Assembly (NCBI GenBank): GCA_964416365.1
Contig: CAYQDO010000018.1
Coordinates: 1-19,981 of the forward strand
Length of the DNA: 19,981 nt
Origin: DUUS01 sp964416365
GTDB lineage: Bacteria; Bacillota_I; Bacilli_A; RF39; UBA660
Direction: 5' to 3'
This document shows, piece by piece, positions 13,711 through 19,086 of the stretch (the stretch's first letter is position 1; each line of letters begins with the position of its first letter). The notes below the pieces were generated by a model that was not told the origin of the DNA, did no database searches, and saw nothing but the letters and a program-made list of their open reading frames with translations. The position numbers and the translations under genes are program-made.

Positions 13711-13798
13711 TGTTAACAAAAAAAGTGTCTCCCAGCGACAATAATATAATCGGTAGTAATATTATTGTTAATTTTTTTAATTTTCCTTTTTGTTTCAC
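13655..13798 (-). CDS. Possible 47-aa hydrophobic peptide, antisense to the end of the HD gene
   Basis: The ORF starts at GTG (13796-13798), is preceded by AAGAGG at a 6-nt spacing, and has TATAAT at 13823-13828 on the same strand. Together these match the signals of real genes here. The peptide has a basic head (KQKGKLKK), a hydrophobic segment (LTIILLPIILLSL) and a tail containing FFVNINPFLTSVKVF. The last 56 bases run antisense through the 3' end of the HD gene. A similar 16-residue segment (FFVNINLYLTQIRVF) can be read on the same strand at 15393-15440. It could be a small membrane peptide or type I toxin-like peptide, or the ORF may be chance. An alternative start at 13840 has no Shine-Dalgarno. 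Confidence 0.35.
   Translation of the reverse strand: MKQKGKLKKLTIILLPIILLSLGDTFFVNINPFLTSVKVFPLLYFLL
13705..13726 (+). repeat. Imperfect direct repeat, copy 1
   Basis: This 22-nt block, GGTTAATRTTRACAAAAAAA plus RT, matches the block at 15419-15440 at 19 of 22 positions in the same orientation. It includes the stop codon of the HD gene. The second copy lies on the other side of the LCP gene. Confidence 0.6.
13738..13778 (+). terminator. Probable terminator of the HD gene
   Basis: A 10-bp perfect stem, ACAATAATAT (13738-13747) with ATATTATTGT (13759-13768), has an 11-nt loop. It is followed by TAATTTTTTT on the plus strand. The all-AT stem makes it weaker than the other terminators. Confidence 0.55.
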
Positions 13799-13833
13799 TA
13801 TATTACCTCTTATTTTATCTCCATTATATCTTA

Positions 13834-13875
13834 AATACAAAAATATACTAGATTTTTCTAGTATATTTTTGTATT
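13834..13875. terminator. 18-bp perfect inverted repeat, probable terminator of the LCP gene
   Basis: Arms 13834-13851 and 13858-13875 are exact reverse complements (core ATACAAAAATATACTAG) around a 6-nt loop. The stem itself ends in a T-rich arm on both strands. It lies about 50 nt after the LCP stop and immediately upstream of the possible small-peptide promoter. No long T run follows the stem, so a purely structural role is also possible. Confidence 0.6.
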
Positions 13876-13923
13876 AGTTTAAGCTTAATTGATATATTTA
13901 TACATATTTAAATATTAAAAAAC

Positions 13924-15354
13924 TTAATCCATAATATCTTTTATTTTTAATTTTACTTCATTAACAGTATCCATATCAGGTTCTATAACAGAAAGCATAG
14001 CTGACCCGGTACTATAAGTAGTCTTAGAAGAATTTTTGCCTTTGACATTATAGTTTTCTATTTCCCATTTAATATTTTCATCAATTTGTAAATTAACCAG
14101 TTTTGTTAAAACCGTTTTATCAACATTAGTCATTACTCCACTTTCTAAAGATTTAAGTAAAGTATGATATTTTGCTAAAATATTAGCACTGGTAACTTTA
14201 TTTAAGATTCCAGCGATTACTGCTTGCTGATTATATCCCCGACTATTATCTCCTTCTGGTAACATAGATCTTCCTCTACTAAAAGCTAAAGCTGATTTAC
14301 CAGTTAATTTATTAATCCCTTTTTTAAAAGTATATCCATCATAACTAAAAGCATATTTAGAATTAGCTTCAATCCCATCTAAAGAATTTATTATTTTTAC
14401 AAAAGAAGTAAAATTAACTCTGGCATAATAATTTATATCAACATCATATAATTTACCTAAAGTTAAAGCTGATTCTTCAATGCCATAAATGCCTGCATGA
14501 GTTAATTTATCTTTCGCATTTTTAGTAGCTAAAGTAACATAATAATCCCTTGGAGTATTAATTAATAATATTTTACCTTTCTTAGGATTAACTACCGCAA
14601 GTAAATTAACATCACTTCTTGATACTTTATTAATTGATCCCTCTAAGTCAGAGCCACTTAAGTATACTACAAAAGGTTTCTTTCTAACATCAACGATTTT
14701 AAAATCAACCGATGATTTAGTTAAAACATCTATACTACCTATTATTTTTAATTTAGAGTATTCCTCCTCATGTTCTTCTTTATAAATAGTAGTTAAAGCT
14801 TCACTGATAAAAAATGCTTCACTTTCTTTATCTATTAAACTATTTACCCCTTTATTAATACTATCAACAACAATCTTTTCAAAATCAATCTTATCATTTA
14901 ATTTATTAACCGCTTTTTTTAAAGTATCAGATTCTGTATCGTAAATAGATATTTTTTTATTTTCTAAATCTTTTAAACTTACATAATTACTATCTTCTAG
15001 AACGTAAATATTATAGGTTTCCATTCGGTACCCAGTATCAAAGATATTATTTAAAAAATCAATTGTTCCTATAGCATAAATTATCCCTAATGTCTCAACA
15101 AATATTAACACTACCGAAAACAAACTCATTATTAACTTAGTAAATAAACAACTTTTAGTATTTAATTTATAACTAATTCCAATAATTATAATTCCTAAAA
15201 CAATAAATATTAAAATTAAATACTTTAAAGGTAAAACTTTAAAATATAAAATAACACTGGCAGCCAGTACACTAATTATAACTAATATAAATGATAATAT
15301 TTTGTAAAATAAATTACTGTTTTTCTTTTTAATATTGTTTTCTTTCTTTTTCAT
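13924..15354 (-). CDS. LytR-CpsA-Psr (LCP) family protein, CpsA-like
   Basis: LCP proteins transfer polyprenyl-linked glycopolymers such as wall teichoic acid or capsule onto peptidoglycan at the outer face of the membrane. This 476-aa protein has three membrane segments (about 18-39, 44-61, 75-97). An extracellular accessory region of about 120 residues (about 105-225) follows, and then the LCP domain (about 229-400). Conserved residues include R246/D248 (SRSDVN), NTPRDYYV (P268, R269, D270), R360 in FSRGRS, and D369 with R372 and Q376/Q377 (GDNSRGYNQQ). Three membrane helices plus an accessory domain recall streptococcal CpsA rather than single-pass TagU. The ATG has GGGAGT 6 nt upstream and an extended -10. 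It is monocistronic and flanked by hairpins. The glycopolymer is unknown. Confidence 0.92.
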   Translation of the reverse strand: MKKKENNIKKKNSNLFYKILSFILVIISVLAASVILYFKVLPLKYLILIFIVLGIIIIGISYKLNTKSCLFTKLIMSLFSVVLIFVETLGIIYAIGTIDFLNNIFDTGYRMETYNIYVLEDSNYVSLKDLENKKISIYDTESDTLKKAVNKLNDKIDFEKIVVDSINKGVNSLIDKESEAFFISEALTTIYKEEHEEEYSKLKIIGSIDVLTKSSVDFKIVDVRKKPFVVYLSGSDLEGSINKVSRSDVNLLAVVNPKKGKILLINTPRDYYVTLATKNAKDKLTHAGIYGIEESALTLGKLYDVDINYYARVNFTSFVKIINSLDGIEANSKYAFSYDGYTFKKGINKLTGKSALAFSRGRSMLPEGDNSRGYNQQAVIAGILNKVTSANILAKYHTLLKSLESGVMTNVDKTVLTKLVNLQIDENIKWEIENYNVKGKNSSKTTYSTGSAMLSVIEPDMDTVNEVKLKIKDIMD

Positions 15355-15372
15355 AAAAATACTCCCAAAAAT

Positions 15373-15381
15373 ATTTTAACA
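15373..15381 (-). promoter_or_regulatory. Extended -10 promoter of the LCP gene
   Basis: TGT-TAAAAT on the minus strand (hexamer 15373-15378) ends 18 nt before the ATG. The predicted start of transcription coincides with the GGGAGT at 15361-15366. Confidence 0.6.
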
Positions 15382-15390
15382 CAATCTAAT

Positions 15391-15422
15391 AAAAAAACCC
15401 TTATTTGTGTCAAATAAAGGTT
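15391..15422 (-). terminator. Strong terminator-type hairpin upstream of the LCP promoter
   Basis: Arms 15396-15407 and 15411-15422 form a 12-bp stem with one G-U pair and a triloop. Seven T follow on the minus strand. It is the second of two tandem minus-strand terminators that close the noncoding region 15432-15625. Confidence 0.75.
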
Positions 15423-15440
15423 AATATTGACAAAAAAAAT
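15419..15440 (+). repeat. Imperfect direct repeat, copy 2
   Basis: The partner of the block at 13705-13726 (19 of 22 identical, same orientation). Extending the alignment to 15393-15440 against 13679-13726 gives 37 of 48 matches without gaps by hand count. Confidence 0.6.
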
Positions 15441-15625
15441 ACTGGGAAGAATACACTTTCCCAGCAGCACTAACTTGCTACTATTATGTATGAATCTAAG
15501 GACGTTCCTGTTCCAGTTAATTTTTGCGTATCAGATTTTAGATACCAGACTGGGCGCCGTAACCCAGTAGGCATAAGAAAGTCCGATGGATACAAAAAAT
15601 ATATCAGCATTCCGATATATTTTTT
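15432..15625. ncRNA. Candidate structured noncoding RNA region, strand uncertain
   Basis: This stretch of about 190 nt has no convincing ORF and is more GC-rich and more hairpin-dense than other intergenic DNA here. It contains a hairpin CTGGGAA/TTCCCAG (15442-15448 with 15458-15464), followed on the minus strand by TATTTTTTTT as a terminator. It also has GTATC/GATAC (15528-15532 with 15541-15545), where a second GATAC at 15589-15593 is a competing partner. ACTGGG/CCCAGT (15549-15554 with 15563-15568) has the loop CGCCGTAA, and a final 12-bp hairpin lies at 15594-15625. Possible long-range pairing of GGAC (15500-15503) with GTCC (15581-15584) would close a multibranch core. I could not match it to tmRNA, RNase P, SRP, 6S or a known riboswitch. 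A minus-strand RNA ending at 15432 or an attenuated leader upstream of LCP are both possible. Confidence 0.4.
15594..15625. terminator. Bidirectional terminator-type hairpin
   Basis: AAAAAATATATC (15594-15605) pairs perfectly with GATATATTTTTT (15614-15625) around an 8-nt loop. It has T-rich flanks in both directions. On the minus strand it can terminate the DUF2207-like gene, and on the plus strand it can end an RNA from the noncoding region. Confidence 0.7.
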
Positions 15626-15643
15626 ATTAAAATGAAAAAAAAC

Positions 15644-16696
15644 TCATTTTTTTGAGCTTTTCTTAGTAATTAATTTGAGTGTTACCGGAATTAATATTAT
15701 AAAGTATAAAGAAATTATATTATATTTAAATATCAGATTAAATGAGCTTAGAATAATACCTAATATCAAATATAAAATAAATATAGATTTGTCCTTAAAT
15801 TTTATTAAGATAAATGAGCCTAATAAATATAAACAGCTAATAACAATAAGAACATATTTGATAGCTTTTAGCGTATTTGAATTAATACCTTGTTTTTGCA
15901 ATTTAGTATTTTCTATTTTTAATATTTCATCCAGTGCTTTTACTTTACTTTTATTCAAATATACATCGATGGCTATTTGATCTTTGGGAATGGTCATTCT
16001 AAAATTTATATCATTTTTTAAACTAGGAAATTCAGTTATAACTCCAATTTTTTCTTGAGATGATGTCACTAATTCTTGTAAGGTACCACTTGCTGGACCA
16101 TGAACCCAATAATTAAAGACTTCACTGTTAGTTGAATATGGGATGATTACCCTTATATAAGATTGATTTGCCCCTAAATCTAAATTTTTAAACGTATAAT
16201 TAAGTTCCGCAATATCTTCATGGATAACAATAACATTGCTAACTACATATTCAATAACCAATGCCGTTTTCTCTTCTTTACCATCATAATGAATATTAAC
16301 AGTTGATCCTAAATCATTTTTGATGTTTGTATAAAAGTTTTTATACTTTTTTTGAGGATCTAATTCATTTATATAATCTAACTCTTTAGGAATATTTTCA
16401 AAACTAATTTCCTTAGGAGTTTCTATAGCTGCTACATTAATATTTTCTAGACTATAACCGTTGTAGATAGCTGAATTTTGTAGATTAATACTTTTTTGAT
16501 CCCATATTTCGTTAATCATTTTATAATTAATCGTTCGGGAAAAATCTTTAATACTTCCATCAAAAACAAGCAATTCTTTTACTCGTAAACCACCGGCTAT
16601 TTCAATTTCGGCATCTATTAAATGTGTAGTTACTTTTATTTCAGCATTTACGGTTATAGGTATAAATAATAACAGTAGTAAAAAAAGTTTTTTCAT
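15644..16696 (-). CDS. DUF2207-like membrane protein
   Basis: This 350-aa protein has a cleavable signal peptide (MKKLFLLLLLFIPITVNA), a large extracellular beta-rich region and three or four C-terminal membrane segments (from about residue 275). It ends in a basic KKSSKK tail. The outer domain matches the DUF2207 pattern: GGLRVKELLVFDGSIKDFSR near the start, then ALVIEYVVSNVIVIHEDIAE and a NYTFKNLD segment, with IRVIIPY later. DUF2207 proteins are common in Bacilli and Actinobacteria, but their role is unknown. This copy is shorter than typical ones (about 550-600 aa) because the cytoplasmic tail is missing. A GGTGAT Shine-Dalgarno and an extended -10 support the start. It ends in TGA. Confidence 0.75.
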   Translation of the reverse strand: MKKLFLLLLLFIPITVNAEIKVTTHLIDAEIEIAGGLRVKELLVFDGSIKDFSRTINYKMINEIWDQKSINLQNSAIYNGYSLENINVAAIETPKEISFENIPKELDYINELDPQKKYKNFYTNIKNDLGSTVNIHYDGKEEKTALVIEYVVSNVIVIHEDIAELNYTFKNLDLGANQSYIRVIIPYSTNSEVFNYWVHGPASGTLQELVTSSQEKIGVITEFPSLKNDINFRMTIPKDQIAIDVYLNKSKVKALDEILKIENTKLQKQGINSNTLKAIKYVLIVISCLYLLGSFILIKFKDKSIFILYLILGIILSSFNLIFKYNIISLYFIILIPVTLKLITKKSSKK

Positions 16697-16711
16697 TTTA
16701 TCACCAAAAGT

Positions 16712-16720
16712 ATCATATCA
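16712..16720 (-). promoter_or_regulatory. Extended -10 promoter of the DUF2207-like gene
   Basis: TGA-TATGAT on the minus strand (hexamer 16712-16717) ends 15 nt before the ATG. It lies in a 74-nt divergent intergenic region shared with the DUF1653 gene. Confidence 0.55.
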
Positions 16721-16749
16721 TTTTCTTATTTTGAAGTAAAGATTTGTAG

Positions 16750-16755
16750 TATAAT
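16750..16755 (+). promoter_or_regulatory. -10 element of the DUF1653 gene
   Basis: A perfect TATAAT ends 15 nt before the ATG, so the start of transcription would fall at the GGAG (16762-16765). There is no TGN extension and no clear -35. Confidence 0.5.
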
Positions 16756-16770
16756 AATGATGGAGTTGTT

Positions 16771-16977
16771 ATGGATATAAAAATAAAAGGAATATATCGT
16801 CATTTTAAAGGACATATGTACATAGTAGAAGATATCGCTACTTGTAGTGAAACTTTAGATAAATTAGTTATTTACCGGTCTTTAGAAGATAATACATTAT
16901 GGGCTAGACCTTATAATATGTTTTTTGAAGAAGTAAATAAAAATGGCCAAAAATACCGTTTTGAACTCCAAAAATAA
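16771..16977 (+). CDS. DUF1653 domain protein
   Basis: This 68-aa protein is a single complete DUF1653 domain: GIYRHFKGHMYIVEDIA, then a T-LDKLVIYRSLED stretch, WARPYNMFFEEV and a final basic YRFEL. The domain is a small beta-rich fold common as a stand-alone protein in Bacilli and Proteobacteria. No function is established. The ATG follows GGAG by 5 nt. It is monocistronic and converges on the RsiV-like gene. Confidence 0.9.
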   Translation: MDIKIKGIYRHFKGHMYIVEDIATCSETLDKLVIYRSLEDNTLWARPYNMFFEEVNKNGQKYRFELQK

Positions 16978-17000
16978 AAGCTTTATCATAAAGCTTTTAT
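16974..17000. terminator. Bidirectional terminator
   Basis: ATAAAAGCTTTA (16974-16985) pairs perfectly with TAAAGCTTTTAT (16989-17000) around a TCA loop. A T-rich stretch follows on the plus strand and an A-rich stretch precedes it. The stops of both convergent genes lie in or beside the stem. Confidence 0.85.
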
Positions 17001-17782
17001 TTTATTGTTAAAATTCGGAAATAATCCTCATGCCCGATAGGTAGGCTTAAGATTGTTGCAATATTGAAATTCTTATCTTTATCTAGAAAATAACCAATGA
17101 AACTTATAGATTGTGGATTATAGAAAAATTCTATACTTGCATTAATATATCTTTCTGCTGGCAAATTTTGATTAGTTTCTACTAAAAAATCATTTATATA
17201 ATCAGTTATAGCCTTTTCCGCTTTTGGTTCTATCTCTGTTTCATTTAGACCGGCAATTTGGTATATTTCTTCAAAGGTTAAGAGTTTCCCGGTTTTAATA
17301 TTTAAATTATAGGTGTAGTAGACTGGTTCTTTCCAGGAATCAAGATGTTCTAAAACAACTGATAAAATATCACCATTTAGATAATTTTCATATTTTAAAG
17401 TAGATGTTGCCTCTTTATTAGTAAAAGCTTCTCTATATTCATTTATTAATTTATCAAAGATTTCTTTAATTTGTTTATTAGCCTCTTGAGCAGCAGATGA
17501 ATTAATATTTATATATGGAGCTATGATGTTTTTAACACTAAAAGCTGTATCATAAATATCCTGAAAACTTTCTTCTTCTACTTCATAAGAATACTTGGCA
17601 TTGTAAACCCAATCTTTATCAGTATCTATTTTTAAACTACTTTTTATGGTAGTGGTTGTATTATCGTTATTTTGAATAGGATTATTATCTTTTTTATTAG
17701 ATAATACATAACCCGCTAGACCAACAAATGATAATAATAAAATAACTAAAAAGAATATGGCAACCTTAATTTTATTTTCCAT
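16997..17782 (-). CDS. Membrane-anchored DUF4163/DUF3298-like protein (RsiV/PdaC-like outer domain)
   Basis: This 261-aa protein has one N-terminal membrane anchor (about 6-29), a low-complexity Asn/Thr linker (about 32-48) and an extracellular domain. The latter resembles the DUF4163-DUF3298 pair found in the anti-sigma factor RsiV and the deacetylase PdaC. Supporting segments are INSSAAQEANKQIKEIFDKL (about 93-112) and YYTYNLNIKTGKLLTFEEIY (about 155-174), the second being the typical DUF3298 entry. No cytoplasmic anti-sigma domain or catalytic deacetylase domain is present, and no sigma gene lies nearby. It may bind lysozyme or wall glycans, as RsiV does, but that is inference. Start ATG is supported by GAGGTGG and an extended -10. 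Confidence 0.7.
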   Translation of the reverse strand: MENKIKVAIFFLVILLLSFVGLAGYVLSNKKDNNPIQNNDNTTTTIKSSLKIDTDKDWVYNAKYSYEVEEESFQDIYDTAFSVKNIIAPYININSSAAQEANKQIKEIFDKLINEYREAFTNKEATSTLKYENYLNGDILSVVLEHLDSWKEPVYYTYNLNIKTGKLLTFEEIYQIAGLNETEIEPKAEKAITDYINDFLVETNQNLPAERYINASIEFFYNPQSISFIGYFLDKDKNFNIATILSLPIGHEDYFRILTIK

Positions 17783-17802
17783 AAAAGTCCACCTCTATTA
17801 TA

Positions 17803-17811
17803 ATTTTAACA
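17803..17811 (-). promoter_or_regulatory. Extended -10 promoter of the RsiV-like gene
   Basis: TGT-TAAAAT on the minus strand (hexamer 17803-17808) ends 20 nt before the ATG. A TATAAT at 17797-17802 also exists, but starting there would cut into the Shine-Dalgarno. Confidence 0.55.
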
Positions 17812-17842
17812 TATTATGAAAATAATATTTCATTTTTGATTT

Positions 17843-18055
17843 TTATGATGTAAAGTTATTGTTATTTTTAAATAGAGTATGCCAAAGCAAATATATTCCA
17901 GGTATAAATAATAAAGATTCAATATGAGTAAAAATTTCTAATAAATAATCAAAGATATTATAACCGAAGGTAAAAAGATTTAGATACATAATAAAAAAGA
18001 TTAAAGAATAACTAATGAAATTGATACCTATTATTATTTTAAATATTTTTAACAT
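17843..18055 (-). CDS. Small hydrophobic membrane protein, unknown function
   Basis: This 70-aa protein has two predicted membrane helices (about 5-27 and 40-62), a short loop and a polar tail (KNNNNFTS). No family was recognised. No Shine-Dalgarno precedes the ATG, and a TATAAT (18061-18066) ends only 5 nt upstream, so a transcript from it would be leaderless. It sits just after the GAPDH terminator. The amino-acid pattern is natural for a membrane protein, but with no expression signals of the usual kind it could be a chance ORF. Confidence 0.5.
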   Translation of the reverse strand: MLKIFKIIIGINFISYSLIFFIMYLNLFTFGYNIFDYLLEIFTHIESLLFIPGIYLLWHTLFKNNNNFTS

Positions 18056-18072
18056 ATTTAATTATATGCAAT

Positions 18073-18101
18073 AAAAAAGTATTACTTGTTTAGTAATACT
18101 T
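18073..18101 (-). terminator. Rho-independent terminator overlapping the GAPDH stop
   Basis: A 9-bp perfect stem, AAGTATTAC (18077-18085 and its complement 18093-18101), has a 7-nt loop. Six T follow on the minus strand (18073-18078). One arm holds the last codons of the gene and the other spans the stop TAA (18082-18084). Confidence 0.9.
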
Positions 18102-19083
18102 CCATTGTTCTTAGCATTTGCACGGTATAACCATATTCATTATCATACCAAGCAACAATTTTAACTAATTTTTTATTGGTTTCTAGTACTTTAGTTGATT
18201 TTCCATCGATTAAAGCTCCACAGGGATTACCAATTATATCACTAGAAACTACCGGATCATACGTTAATTTTAAAACTTCATTAGCATTATTTATAAAGAT
18301 TTTATTTATTTCTTCTTCGCTTACTTCTCTTACTAAGTTTAAGGTTAAATCAATACATGATCCGTCAATTACTGGCACTCTAAATGAAACACCATCAAGT
18401 TTACCTTTAACTTCCGGAATTACTTCTCCAATCGATTTAGCAGCTCCTGTCGATGCTGGAACAATATTATCAGCTGCTGCTCTTCCTCTTCGCGAAGCTA
18501 TACCTTTAGAGTGAACACCATCCATAGTAGCTTGATCATTAGTATAAGCATGAATTGTAGTCATAAAACCTGATTCAATACCAAAATTATCATTGATGAC
18601 TTTAATAACTGGTGCTAGGCAGTTAGTGGTACATGACGCTGCACTGATTATTTTTTCAGTTCCGTCTAAAGTATGCTGATTTACTCCATAGACAATGGTT
18701 TTAATATTTCCTTTAGCAGGTGCAGAAATCACAACATGTTTAGCCCCCGCTTCAATATGCTGCATAGCTTTTTCTTCAGTTGTATAAGCCCCGGTACATT
18801 CTAAAACAACATCAACATTTAATTCTTCCCATGGACAATTTTTGGCTTCGCTAATAATAAAGGTTCTAATTAACTCGCCATCAACAATAATACCATTTTC
18901 ATTATAAGTAATTCCTTCGACATTATAATTACGATGAACAGTATCATATTTCAGTAAATAAGCTAGTTCTTCCGGACTACTTTGGGAATTGATAGCTACA
19001 ATTTTATAATTATCTGATCCAAATATTTCTCTAAAAGCTACTCTACCGATACGTCCAAAACCATTAATTGCAATATTTTTCAT
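18082..19083 (-). CDS. gap: Glyceraldehyde-3-phosphate dehydrogenase
   Basis: This enzyme converts glyceraldehyde-3-phosphate and phosphate to 1,3-bisphosphoglycerate with NAD(P). At 333 aa it has the normal length. The Rossmann motif is NGFGRIGR (7-14). The catalytic cysteine is C151 in SAASCTTNCLAP, and TTIHAYTND with RRGRAAADNIVPASTGAAK form the phosphate and catalytic regions. WYDNEYGYT is near the end. At the cofactor-specificity site the sequence is VAINSQSSPEEL, with Ser where NAD-specific enzymes have Asp (VAIND). This resembles GapB-type enzymes and suggests NADP or mixed use (inference). The start has GGAAGG 6 nt upstream. It follows the kinase gene by 3 nt, so the two are co-transcribed. 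Confidence 0.97.
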   Translation of the reverse strand: MKNIAINGFGRIGRVAFREIFGSDNYKIVAINSQSSPEELAYLLKYDTVHRNYNVEGITYNENGIIVDGELIRTFIISEAKNCPWEELNVDVVLECTGAYTTEEKAMQHIEAGAKHVVISAPAKGNIKTIVYGVNQHTLDGTEKIISAASCTTNCLAPVIKVINDNFGIESGFMTTIHAYTNDQATMDGVHSKGIASRRGRAAADNIVPASTGAAKSIGEVIPEVKGKLDGVSFRVPVIDGSCIDLTLNLVREVSEEEINKIFINNANEVLKLTYDPVVSSDIIGNPCGALIDGKSTKVLETNKKLVKIVAWYDNEYGYTVQMLRTMEVLLNK

Positions 19084-19086
19084 TTT

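Noticed and set aside
13738..13768. tRNA-like or CRISPR-like repeat near the HD gene end
   Set aside because: Only one AT-only hairpin is present, with no cloverleaf, no GTTCGA arm and no repeated spacers.
15541..15593. Guanidine-III-like riboswitch, suggested by GCGCCGTA and nearby CCCAGT
   Set aside because: The downstream ACGGCGC needed for the pseudoknot of that class is absent and the spacing does not fit.
15675..15980. Plus-strand ORF of 101 codons opposite the DUF2207-like gene
   Set aside because: The opposite strand encodes a coherent membrane protein over the same bases, and this frame has no Shine-Dalgarno or promoter.
18176..18514. Plus-strand ORF of 112 codons inside GAPDH
   Set aside because: It is antisense to a highly conserved enzyme and is the usual shadow frame of such genes.
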